Positions 1 to 7,436 of a stretch of DNA of 54,115 nucleotides are shown here, in pieces. Numbering within the stretch: the stretch's first letter is position 1; each line of letters starts with the position of its first letter. Both the position numbers and the translations under genes were made by a program. The notes under the pieces were generated by a model. It worked only from the letters and a program-made list of their open reading frames with translations, was not told where the DNA came from and did no database searches. This DNA is from Pseudomonadota bacterium (GTDB lineage: Bacteria; Desulfobacterota; Binatia; UBA1149): NCBI GenBank assembly GCA_014382245.1, contig JACNKC010000056.1, positions 1-54,115 of the forward strand, given 5' to 3'.

Positions 1-1
1 C

Positions 2-772
2 GGGGAGAGGGGCGTGACCTTAGACGCCGCCGCCGGCGATGACGTTGTTCCCGGCCACCACCTCCCCCGCCTGCGCGCTGACTTCGCCTTGCCCGCAGCA
101 CCGCCGCCGGTGGCCGACAGCCTGCGCCTGCGCCGACCTTCTGAAACCGGCAAGCCCATACACGCCGAGGCCATGACAACCGACCGCAGCGCGCTGCAGA
201 AAGGCACCGTGGTGCACAAGTGGCTCGAGCGCATCGGCCACGACGCGATGGAGGGCTGGGACACCGAGCGACTTGAGCGAGAGAAGCCTCGTATCAGGCA
301 GGCCTTGGCGGCCGAGGGCGTGCTGCCCGACCGACTGGACACGCTTACCGATGAAGCAACAGCTGCCCTGGACCTTGCGCTGGCCGACGACAAGGGCCGC
401 TGGCTGCTGGGCAGACAGGAAGACGATCGCTACGAGTGGGACCTAACGATGGTGGCCGAGGTGTCAGGCCAGTCAGAAATTACCTCGGCCAGCATCGATC
501 GCAGCTTTGTAGAAAAAGGCGTGCGCTGGATCGTGGACTACAAGACCGGCCGGGTGCCGTTTGGCCAAGGCGAGTTTGCCGGCCTGGACAAGGCCGCTGC
601 GCGCGAGAAGTACCTGGCTGAAAAGAAGGAGCACTACCAGGACCAGCTGCAGGCTTACGGCGAGTTGCTGTCCCAGCTCGAGCCCGGCCGCAGCATCATG
701 CTGGCGCTGTATTTTCCCGAGGTCGAACGCGGTCTGCACGAGTGGCGTTACGAGGAAACTCCTCGGTCTTAG
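2..772 (+). CDS. RecB/AddA-like PD-(D/E)XK nuclease, C-terminal part (partial gene)
   Basis: The reading frame is open to the left edge of the window, so only the C-terminal part of a larger protein is present; numbering here starts at a GTG at position 14. The visible part resembles the nuclease domain at the C-terminus of UvrD/AddA/RecB helicase-nucleases, which process double-strand breaks. Expected family motifs are present: a GTVVHKWLE motif with His68, a metal-binding Asp162 in SIDRSF, and the core VDYKTG with Asp175 and Lys177. A helix with the QxxxY-like sequence DQLQAYGELL follows. The helicase motifs would lie upstream of the window. Family assignment is good. Whether it is AddA, RecB or a stand-alone PD-(D/E)XK protein cannot be decided from this fragment. 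Confidence 0.8.
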   Translation, partial: GERGVTLDAAAGDDVVPGHHLPRLRADFALPAAPPPVADSLRLRRPSETGKPIHAEAMTTDRSALQKGTVVHKWLERIGHDAMEGWDTERLEREKPRIRQALAAEGVLPDRLDTLTDEATAALDLALADDKGRWLLGRQEDDRYEWDLTMVAEVSGQSEITSASIDRSFVEKGVRWIVDYKTGRVPFGQGEFAGLDKAAAREKYLAEKKEHYQDQLQAYGELLSQLEPGRSIMLALYFPEVERGLHEWRYEETPRS

Positions 773-843
773 CCACTCGACCCGCTGCCTGCCCGGGGCC
801 TGTCCGGGCCCGTCACCACCGTTCAATTACATGGCTGTCGTAG

Positions 844-868
844 CCGTAAAGACCCGCCGGGCTTACGG
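844..868. repeat. Inverted repeat CCGTAA/TTACGG between the nuclease and vapBC
   Basis: Perfect 6-bp arms CCGTAA (844-849) and TTACGG (863-868) flank a GC-rich centre that can pair further. It lies 70-95 bases after the nuclease stop and about 40 bases before the vapBC promoter. No U-tract follows, so it is either a weak terminator or a protein-binding site. The remaining bases 773-843 hold nothing recognisable apart from a GC hairpin around 800-818. Confidence 0.35.
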
Positions 869-909
869 TATATGGGTCGCGGGCACGGCCGCTGGAGGAG
901 GGAATCATC

Positions 910-945
910 TTGACAGGACAATCTGCCATATGTATGCTTACAGAT
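910..945 (+). promoter_or_regulatory. Sigma70-type promoter of vapBC, probably leaderless, with a possible operator
   Basis: A perfect -35 TTGACA (910-915) is followed by a 17-base spacer and the -10 hexamer TATGCT (933-938). The expected start of transcription falls at about 945, directly on the vapB ATG at 946, so the mRNA may be leaderless. An imperfect inverted repeat with arms ATCTG (921-925) and CAGAT (941-945) overlaps the -10, as expected if VapB represses its own operon. A competing reading is translation from the TTG at 910, which has a good GGAGG upstream, but then the promoter motif would be coding. Confidence 0.6.
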
Positions 946-1182
946 ATGAAAAAGACTACGCTCATCCTTGAAGACGGCTGCATGGAAGGGGTGCGTCGCC
1001 TGGCCAACGAGCAGGGCCGAACCGTAACTGCCATCGTGGGCGAACTGCTTGTCGAAGGAGTGCAGCGCCGGCTTGAGCCGCGAGAGCCCTGGCCCCTGGA
1101 CCTGCCGAGCTTCGACATGGGCACCCCGGAGGTAGATATAGCCGACCGCGAGGCCCTCGATCGCTTGATGGCCGATGACTGA
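946..1182 (+). CDS. vapB: VapB-like ribbon-helix-helix antitoxin
   Basis: This 78-residue protein begins MKKTTLILEDG and continues into a short helix-turn region, as in Arc/MetJ ribbon-helix-helix antitoxins. The first strand would bind operator DNA and the C-terminal tail (rich in Pro, Asp and Glu) would wrap the toxin. Its stop codon overlaps the start of the next gene by 8 bases, the usual arrangement in type II toxin-antitoxin pairs. An alternative in-frame TTG start at 910 with a strong Shine-Dalgarno would add 12 residues. ATG 946 is preferred because the domain starts there and a promoter occupies the upstream bases. Family by fold and context; no specific subfamily is claimed. Confidence 0.75.
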   Translation: MKKTTLILEDGCMEGVRRLANEQGRTVTAIVGELLVEGVQRRLEPREPWPLDLPSFDMGTPEVDIADREALDRLMADD

Positions 1183-1675
1183 TCCGGAGAGGCGGGCAGG
1201 GCAGGCGTTGCAAAAGGACTCCGGCAAAGTCGCCGCGCCGGGCGTGGTCGACACCAACGTCCTCGTCTACGCTGCCAATTCGGGCGCGGCAGAGCAGGAG
1301 GTCGCGCGAAGAATGCTCCAAGCCGCCGCAGCTGATCCGGCGCCCTGGTATCTGACCGAGGGAATCGTCTACGAGTTTCTGCGTGTCAGTACCCACCCAC
1401 GGGTAATGAAGTCTCCCTTGCGAGCAGGGCAGGCGCTGTCTTTCGTGGAACGGTTGCTTGCCGTGGACGCTTTTCGCTTACTCAGGGCAGGCCCACGCCA
1501 CTGGGAGTTACTCGCTGACCTTGCTGCTTCGGTTCACGGTGCCGCGGGAAGCCTGTTTTTCGATCTCAGGACGGCGGTGCTCATGCGTGAGCACGGGGTC
1601 AGGAGGATCTACACCGCCGACAAAGATTTCAGCCGCTTCGAGGGGATAGACCCGATAAACCCCTTCGTGGTCTGA
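1175..1675 (+). CDS. vapC: VapC-like PIN-domain ribonuclease toxin
   Basis: A 166-residue PIN-domain protein; such toxins cleave RNA with a cluster of acidic residues binding Mg2+ or Mn2+. The expected acidic residues are all visible: Asp26 in VVDTNVLVYA, Glu67 in VYEFL, Asp130 in FFDLRTAV and Asp149 in TADKDF. The first 22 residues before the PIN core are longer than usual, so translation might start a little later, but the ATG at 1175 overlaps vapB and suggests translational coupling. Catalytic residues are intact, so the toxin is probably active. The next 80 bases contain a GC hairpin (1682-1701) without a U-tract. Confidence 0.88.
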   Translation: MTDPERRAGQALQKDSGKVAAPGVVDTNVLVYAANSGAAEQEVARRMLQAAAADPAPWYLTEGIVYEFLRVSTHPRVMKSPLRAGQALSFVERLLAVDAFRLLRAGPRHWELLADLAASVHGAAGSLFFDLRTAVLMREHGVRRIYTADKDFSRFEGIDPINPFVV

Positions 1676-1754
1676 GCGGGACCGGCCGGCGACCGGGCCG
1701 GCTGGATTTCCGCGCCGCGGGATTCAGCCCGTTACCGGCTGTGAACGGAATTGT

Positions 1755-1919
1755 ATAGTAAAAGACGCCGAAACCAGGCTCAGCCGCCGAGGCCTGACCG
1801 ATCCTCCTGCGGGGAAAGAGCAAACAGAATCTCTCTACGGCTTTCGGCCATTTGCGCCGGGAGGCAAGGTGGTCACGAACCAGGAAATAAATCGTCTGCG
1901 CGAAGAAGACGCTTACTGA
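1755..1919 (+). pseudogene. Remnant of a second antitoxin (C-terminal part)
   Basis: A frame ending at TGA 1917-1919 reads ...SLYGFRPFAPGGKVVTN... and ends RLREEDAY. This resembles the C-terminal tail of small antitoxins paired with PIN toxins. No ATG, GTG or TTG start and no ribbon-helix-helix segment is found in frame upstream, so the N-terminal half appears to be lost. It ends 4 bases before the start of the broken PIN gene, the spacing expected of a former toxin-antitoxin operon. The assignment rests on local similarity recalled from the family and on position, so confidence is limited. Confidence 0.4.
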
Positions 1920-1923
1920 GTTC

Positions 1924-2240
1924 ATGCGCGCACTCCTCGACCTTAACGTATTAGTTTCCCTCCTGGATTCGGAGCATTCCATGCACCGGCAGGCCAGGCT
2001 TTGGCTTGGCGACAACGCTGAGCAGGGATGGGCCCCGTACACGAATACTGGCCTGATGACCTGAGCTTGCTTGATCCGCAGGTGGTTGACCGCAGCCGAA
2101 TTCACGGCCCGAAACAACTCACCGATCTCTATCTTCTTGCGCTGGCTGTTCGCCACGGTGGGCGGCTGGTTACTTTTGACCAGGGTATTCCACTTGCCGC
2201 GGCGCGAGGTGCTCACCGGGCTAACCTGCTGGTCATTTGA
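1924..2240 (+). pseudogene. Broken VapC-family PIN toxin (internal deletion and frameshift)
   Basis: The ATG at 1924 opens with MRALLDLNVLVSLLDSEH and continues to about GDNAEQGWA near 2033, a normal VapC N-terminus with its first catalytic Asp. That frame stops at 2062. The C-terminal half follows in another frame: HEYWPDDLSLLD, then GPKQLTDLYLLALAV and GGRLVTFDQGIP, ending at 2240. About 35-40 residues normally lying between these blocks, including the conserved Glu region, are missing, and the junction is out of frame near 2025-2040. The simplest explanation is a small deletion that inactivated the toxin. An intact VapBC lies immediately upstream. Confidence 0.75.
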
Positions 2241-2275
2241 ACGCCGCTTTCAACAGCAGGGTTCGATCCTGACTC

Positions 2276-3253
2276 TCAGCCCCCGTAACTACCGGCAGCT
2301 GCTTTCAGACGCGAGGCGACTTCGTCGCGCAAGCCGGGCGGGCCGAGCACCTCCACGTCTGGGCCGTACTTGAGTATGTCCATCATCAGCTCCTCGCTGC
2401 GTCCGTACGGCACCTCGAGCTGGTAGCTGCCGTCTTCGAGGCGGCGGCCTTTCTGCTCGGGGTGCCACCACTCGCCCTCCACCCAGCGGGCGCGGTGCGG
2501 GTTGAACCTGAGCACGGCCGTGCCCGTGACGGCGCCCGGAAAGATCCCGTAGGTGCTTTTCACGTGGTCGTCGAGGTGTTCATCATCAACATCGGTGGCT
2601 GCCTCTTCGAGCACGCTGTAGTCGAGTATGCAGTCGAGCGAAAACATGCGCAGGTCCTCTCGCATGTGGCACCAGGCGTCGAGGTACCAGGCACCGCGGT
2701 AACTCACCAGGCGTTGCGGCGAGATGTCTCGCTGGGTCTCCTGGTCATTGCTGCGGGCGTGGTACTTGATGTGCACCCGGCGGCGCTCAAGCGTGGCAGT
2801 GGCCAGTGTCTCGAAGGTGTCTTCGGGCGTGTCCCTGTTGCCCACGCCCAGTATGCGTATGCGGTCCACCTGGCTGCGGTCGCGTCCCAGCTCGCGCTCG
2901 ACCAGTTCCTTTACCGGTGCGGTAAACCGATCGCTGAGGTCGGGCTCCACCCGGCTGACGAGTTCGTGCATGGCGAGCAGCGCTCGCAGTTCGGCGCCAG
3001 AGAACTGCATGGGTATGGCCCGCATGGCGTGCTCGCTGCTCGCCTCGATGTAGTAGCCGTTGGTCTCGGCGTGAAACGGTATGTCGTGGCCCATGTCGCG
3101 CAGGTTCTGCAGCGCGCGTTTGACCGTCGGCCGCGAGCAATCCATGCGCCTGCACAGAGAGTGCATGGACACCGGCTGCAGCGCCTGGTCGGGTCCGCGG
3201 CCCATGAGTTCACGGAAAAGCTGGACGGCCCGGTCGGTGGTGCTCATGCCCAT
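2276..3253 (-). CDS. HTH plus WYL-domain transcriptional regulator
   Basis: A 325-residue regulator. The first 70 residues form a winged helix (CRRMDCSRPTVKRALQNLRD), followed by a linker and a WYL domain with the signature GAWYLDAW and then a C-terminal WCX-like extension (SEELMMDILKYGPDVEVLGP). WYL proteins often sense nucleic acid or nucleotide ligands and control DNA-damage or defence genes; here the flanking genes are a recombination nuclease and toxin-antitoxin pairs, so a stress or defence link is plausible but unproven. Two ATGs (3253 and 3247) are possible starts. It is transcribed alone, tail to tail with the vapBC remnants. Confidence 0.88.
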   Translation of the reverse strand: MGMSTTDRAVQLFRELMGRGPDQALQPVSMHSLCRRMDCSRPTVKRALQNLRDMGHDIPFHAETNGYYIEASSEHAMRAIPMQFSGAELRALLAMHELVSRVEPDLSDRFTAPVKELVERELGRDRSQVDRIRILGVGNRDTPEDTFETLATATLERRRVHIKYHARSNDQETQRDISPQRLVSYRGAWYLDAWCHMREDLRMFSLDCILDYSVLEEAATDVDDEHLDDHVKSTYGIFPGAVTGTAVLRFNPHRARWVEGEWWHPEQKGRRLEDGSYQLEVPYGRSEELMMDILKYGPDVEVLGPPGLRDEVASRLKAAAGSYGG

Positions 3254-3411
3254 AATAACGACTGTTTAAGCATAAAGTCAGGGCTACGGGCAATCCCGAT
3301 GCCCGTTGTGCGGCCAGCCCGCTGGCTCGGCTTTTGAGCCAGGGCCGGGCGTATCTTTATTACTGCTGTGTCATCAGCCGTTGCCAGGGAGTCAGCACGA
3401 GGGAGGTCAGC

Positions 3412-3795
3412 ATGGGAAGCAATCGCAACAGCCAGGTTACTTTTGCAGAAATCGAGCAGGCCAACGCAGGCCCGGCGGCCGGGGCACTGGCCGGCAGGGC
3501 CCGCCTGGCCAATTGCATTGCCCACGGGGGCTGCGCTTTCGTGGCCCGCGGCCGTGCCTTTTCGGTCAAGAGCGACGCCATCGTTCACGCCATAGAAAAG
3601 TTTCCGCGACAGTGGAGTCTCGACGGTGTCGAAAACGACGGCCACTTGCTGGGCGTGACCTGGCAGGGCGCTTCGCGCCAGCCGGTTTCGCTGCACCTGC
3701 CCGTGGACCAGTTGTCGCCCGCCGCTCGCTGCTGGCTCGACGGCGAGCTCGCGCGCATTGAGTTGCTCTACGACCAGCGCCTCGAGATCGCCTGA
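3412..3795 (+). CDS. Hypothetical protein (127 aa)
   Basis: The ATG at 3412 follows a GGGAGG Shine-Dalgarno at suitable spacing. The product is a soluble protein without signal peptide or membrane segment. It has an N-terminal helix (VTFAEIEQANAG), an Ala/Gly-rich stretch, and a C-terminal region with FSVKSDAIVHAIEKF and SLHLPVDQLSP. I do not recognise a family. It stands between the divergently oriented WYL regulator and nnrS. High-GC third positions are consistent with a real gene. Confidence 0.55.
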   Translation: MGSNRNSQVTFAEIEQANAGPAAGALAGRARLANCIAHGGCAFVARGRAFSVKSDAIVHAIEKFPRQWSLDGVENDGHLLGVTWQGASRQPVSLHLPVDQLSPAARCWLDGELARIELLYDQRLEIA

Positions 3796-3905
3796 CGCCG
3801 CACCGCACTCGGCACCGGGCGGGCGATGGCGTTGACCACCGTGTTTCTGTAGTTCGCGCTGCTGGTGGCGTTTGCAGGGGAGGCTGGCCGTGAAAAAGTG
3901 ACGCA

Positions 3906-5111
3906 ATGACGACCACTGATTTTCTGCGCGAACAGCCTTTTCGAATTTTCTTTCCGCTGGGCCTGTTGCTGGCCTGGGCGGGCGTGGGCCACTGGCTGCT
4001 GCACGCGGTCACGCTGGCCGTCGAATCGCTGCCGGCCGACCAGGCCCAGCGACTGTCCTGGCTCGCCCTCTTGCCCGACTACCGGCCGGTGTTTCACGCC
4101 ATAGCACAGGTAGAGGGCTTCATGACCTGCTTCGCCGCCGGTTTCTTATTCACCATGCTGCCGCGTCGCACCGCCGCACCGCCGGCCGAGGCCTGGCAGA
4201 TCGCCGTTGTGGCTGCCTGCCTGCCGGCGGCCGTCGCCCTGGCCTGGGCCGGGCGCTTGTCGCTGTCTCAGGGGGCGTGGACCGTGGGCCTCTTGGTCAT
4301 GGCCGGTTTCGTGCTGCCGCGCTTGTCGGGACGCCTGGGGCAGCGGCGGCCTCCAAACGCTTTCGTCTGGTTGCCGGTAGCCCTGTTCGCGGGCGTGGCC
4401 GGCGCGTTGCTCATAGGCGCTTACGGCATACTGGGTGACAGCGCTTTGTGGTTGCACGACCTCGGCCGCGCGCTCGTGCTGCAGGGTATGTTTATCGCGC
4501 TGGTCTGCGGCGTGGGTTCGCTGGTGCTGCCCATGTTTCTCTACGGGCAGCCGCCGCCCGACGCCGGCGACACGCCCGGCGACAGGCGAGAGAGGGCCGG
4601 CCACCTGCTGGCGGCCCTGCTTCTGCTAGCCGCTTTCGTGGGCGGCCTGTGGTACCCACGCGCGGGCGCGGTGGCGTTGTCGCTGGTGACCGCTGTCGTG
4701 TTGCTGCGCGTGGGGCGCATAGCGGCGCTGCCGCGCGCGCCCGGCCTGCATCGCCGCCTGCTGTGGCTGGCGGCCTGGGCCATCCCGGCAGGCTACGCGG
4801 CGCTGGCTGTTTTCCCGGCGCATAGGGCGGCAATGCTGCACGTGGTTTTCCTGGCCGGCTTTGCCATGCTCGCCCTGGCCGTGGCCAGCCAGGTTGTTTT
4901 CGGACACGGCGGCCGACCGGGCGAGCTCGCGGGCAACCCGCCCATGCTGGTAGTAACGGCCTGCGGCCTGGCGCTGGCACTGGCTGGGCGCGTGATGGTG
5001 AGCGTCGACCCTGCGCATTTTGTCGCTTGGCTTGGACTGGCTGCCGGAGCCTTTCTCGTGGGCAGCCTGGCCTGGGCTGCCTGGACCTTTCCGCTTATCG
5101 CCAAGCGCTGA
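3906..5111 (+). CDS. nnrS: NnrS-family multi-spanning membrane protein
   Basis: A 401-residue integral membrane protein with about 12 hydrophobic segments. The family, known as heme- and copper-containing proteins linked to nitric oxide tolerance, is recognised by the N-terminal block FRIFFPLGLLLAW, the segment VEGFMTCFAAGFLFTMLPRRT (residues about 62-82), and the central GMFIALVCGVGSLVLPMF with several Gly and a following GQPPP. Conserved His residues are present (for example GHWLLHA). It is followed after about 100 bases by a GH3 enzyme on the same strand, with no obvious functional link. Confidence 0.82.
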   Translation: MTTTDFLREQPFRIFFPLGLLLAWAGVGHWLLHAVTLAVESLPADQAQRLSWLALLPDYRPVFHAIAQVEGFMTCFAAGFLFTMLPRRTAAPPAEAWQIAVVAACLPAAVALAWAGRLSLSQGAWTVGLLVMAGFVLPRLSGRLGQRRPPNAFVWLPVALFAGVAGALLIGAYGILGDSALWLHDLGRALVLQGMFIALVCGVGSLVLPMFLYGQPPPDAGDTPGDRRERAGHLLAALLLLAAFVGGLWYPRAGAVALSLVTAVVLLRVGRIAALPRAPGLHRRLLWLAAWAIPAGYAALAVFPAHRAAMLHVVFLAGFAMLALAVASQVVFGHGGRPGELAGNPPMLVVTACGLALALAGRVMVSVDPAHFVAWLGLAAGAFLVGSLAWAAWTFPLIAKR

Positions 5112-5212
5112 CGGTTTTTGCAGGGCCGAGGCTGCCGCGGCTGATCTTGCCCGGCCGCAGTCGAACGCAAAATGTCTGGCCTCGCGCAGGGTTCCGACAT
5201 AAGCTCGGCTTC

Positions 5213-7402
5213 GTGCTTTACACCCTTGTTGTCGTTGTACTCCTGGCTGTCTGCTCGCTGGCCATCCTGCTGTGGACCGCTGTTCACTACCGCAGGATAG
5301 AGACGCGGGCCGACCCCGGCTTGTTTCCGCCGGTGAGCTGCCCCGACGATTGCGACGCGATCGCGACCGACCTCGTGCAACAGATGAGCCTGGGCGAAAA
5401 GCTGGCGCAGCTTTCGGGCGACCTGTCGACGCGGCGTTTCTCGTTTCGCTACGTGGCCAACTTGTTGCTGGGCCACGGAGTCCCCCTGGCGTACAGCGGT
5501 TACAATCGGCGCCTGGGGATTCCGCCGCTGGCCTTTGCCGACGGGCCAAGGGGCGTGGGCGTGGGACGGGGCAAGACCTGCTTTCCGGTCACCATGGCTC
5601 GCGGGGCCACCTTCAACCCCGCCCTCGAGCAGCAGGTGGGCATGGCCATGGGCCGCGAGCTGCGCGCGTCGGGCGCCAATTATTCGGGCGCGGTTTGCGT
5701 GAACCTCTTGCGCCACCCGGGTTGGGGGCGCGCCCAGGAAACCTACGGCGAGGATTCCTACCACCTGGGCGAGATGGGCCTGGCGCTCACCCGTGGCCTG
5801 CAGTCGCGTAACGTGATGGCCTGCGTGAAACACTTTGCGCTCAACAGTATCGAGAACTCGCGCTTCTATGTTGACGTGAATGTCGACGAGCGTTCGCTGC
5901 GCGAAGTTTACCTGCCGCATTTTCGCAAGATCGTCGAGCAGGGGCAGGTGGCCTCGGTGATGAGCGCCTACAATAAGTTTCGCGGCGAGTACTGCGGTCA
6001 CAGCCGCGAGCTGCTCACTGACATTCTTCGCGATGACTGGGGCTTCAAGGGTTTCGTGACCTCGGACTGGATGCACGGTGTGCGCGATGGCGTCAAGGGC
6101 ATACGCGCGGGCCTCGACCTGGAGATGCCCAGCCCCGTGCGCTACGGCAAGCCGCTGCTGGCAGCGCTGAGGCGCGGTGAGCTGAGCGAGGCTGACATCG
6201 ACGCGCGCGTGCACCCGCTTCTGCGCACCCGCTTGTGGTACGCGCTGGCGCCCGACACCGAGGACTACGATGCGCAGCTGCTGGCTTGCGATGATCACGT
6301 GAGGCTTGCCCGGCGCGTGGCCGAGGAGTCGATGGTGCTGCTCAAGAACGACGGGGTGCTGCCACTTGATCCGGCCCGCGTGCGCCGCCTGGGCGTGTTC
6401 GGGCAGCTGGCCGCGCTCGAGAACACCGGCGACCGGGGAAGCTCCGCGGTCGCGGCCCCGCGGGTGGTGACTCCGCTCGAGGGCTTGTCGAGTTACATGC
6501 AGGAGCAGGGCGGCGAGGTCGTTTTTGCCGACGGCAAGGATACCGACGCTGCCCGCGTCGTGGCCGAGGGCGTGGACGCGGCAGTCGTGGTCGTGGGCCT
6601 GACCTGGGCCGACGAGGGTGAGTGGTTCGTGTTGCAGCCGGAGAAGAAAGCAGCGGCGCGCCGCCTGGAGTTTATCGGTGGCGGCGGCGATCGCACGAGC
6701 CTGCGCTTGCGTGCCCGCGACGAGGCATTGATAGCCGAGGTGGCCGCCGTGCAGCCGCACACCGTGGTGGTCTGCGTTGGAGGTAGCGCTGTCGATGTCA
6801 GCTGGCGAGAGCAGGTTGCTGCCATCCTGTTTTCTTTTTACAGCGGCATGGAAGGAGGGCACGCGCTGGCCTCGTTGTTGTTCGGCGATGCCAATCCGAG
6901 CGGTCGTTTGCCGTTTACAATTCCCGAGTCCGACGCTGACCTGCCCGAGTTTCTCCCCTTTGCCGAGAGCGCAACTTACGGACCGCTGCACGGCTACTCG
7001 CTGTTTGAACAGAAAGCGCTACCGGTGGCCTATCCCTTCGGCCACGGGCTCGGCTACAGCGAGTTTTCGTTGTCCGAGCTGGAAGTCGACACCCGGTCGG
7101 ATGACTGGACGGTGACCGTAACGCTCGTCAATTGCGGCAACGTGAGTGGCGCCGAGGTGCTGCAGGTTTACCTGGCCTTCCCTGGATCGGCGGTCGATCG
7201 GCCACCGAAAAAACTCGCGGCCTTCCAGAAGGTGCTGCTGCCTGCCGGCCAACGCGCCACCGTTACCATGGTGGTCGACGCCCAGGCGCGGCAGGTCTAC
7301 GACCCGGACGCTGGTGAGTGGGTATTGCCCGATGAGCCGGTAGAGCTGCTGGTCGGGAGATCTTCGGCCGATATCTCGCTGCGCCACACCTTTTTACCTT
7401 GA
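5213..7402 (+). CDS. Glycoside hydrolase family 3 (beta-glucosidase-like), membrane-anchored
   Basis: A GH3 enzyme that should release terminal sugars from beta-glucosides or similar glycans. From a GTG start at 5213 the protein has 729 residues. Residues about 1-22 form a single hydrophobic anchor (YTLVVVVLLAVCSLAILLW). The catalytic (alpha/beta)8 domain runs from about 45 to 330, with GRAQETYGEDSYH, the KHF motif and the nucleophile Asp285 in SDWMHG. The second alpha/beta/alpha domain (about 360-600) contains LLKNDGVLPL. A fibronectin-III-like C-terminal domain ends the protein. The frame stays open upstream into nnrS, so the exact start is uncertain; GTG 5213 is chosen because it places the anchor at the N-terminus. 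The likely location is the outer face of the inner membrane. Confidence 0.88.
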   Translation: MLYTLVVVVLLAVCSLAILLWTAVHYRRIETRADPGLFPPVSCPDDCDAIATDLVQQMSLGEKLAQLSGDLSTRRFSFRYVANLLLGHGVPLAYSGYNRRLGIPPLAFADGPRGVGVGRGKTCFPVTMARGATFNPALEQQVGMAMGRELRASGANYSGAVCVNLLRHPGWGRAQETYGEDSYHLGEMGLALTRGLQSRNVMACVKHFALNSIENSRFYVDVNVDERSLREVYLPHFRKIVEQGQVASVMSAYNKFRGEYCGHSRELLTDILRDDWGFKGFVTSDWMHGVRDGVKGIRAGLDLEMPSPVRYGKPLLAALRRGELSEADIDARVHPLLRTRLWYALAPDTEDYDAQLLACDDHVRLARRVAEESMVLLKNDGVLPLDPARVRRLGVFGQLAALENTGDRGSSAVAAPRVVTPLEGLSSYMQEQGGEVVFADGKDTDAARVVAEGVDAAVVVVGLTWADEGEWFVLQPEKKAAARRLEFIGGGGDRTSLRLRARDEALIAEVAAVQPHTVVVCVGGSAVDVSWREQVAAILFSFYSGMEGGHALASLLFGDANPSGRLPFTIPESDADLPEFLPFAESATYGPLHGYSLFEQKALPVAYPFGHGLGYSEFSLSELEVDTRSDDWTVTVTLVNCGNVSGAEVLQVYLAFPGSAVDRPPKKLAAFQKVLLPAGQRATVTMVVDAQARQVYDPDAGEWVLPDEPVELLVGRSSADISLRHTFLP

Positions 7403-7436
7403 CGCAGGCGGGCTAAGAGTCGACACTCGTGGTCGG

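Noticed and set aside
1682-1701. GC hairpin after vapC as an intrinsic terminator
   Set aside because: The 6-bp stem lacks a U-tract, so it was not called as a terminator.
4793-6991. A 732-codon minus-strand open frame opposite the GH3 gene
   Set aside because: It is an antisense shadow caused by the high-GC codon bias; the plus strand encodes clear GH3 motifs.
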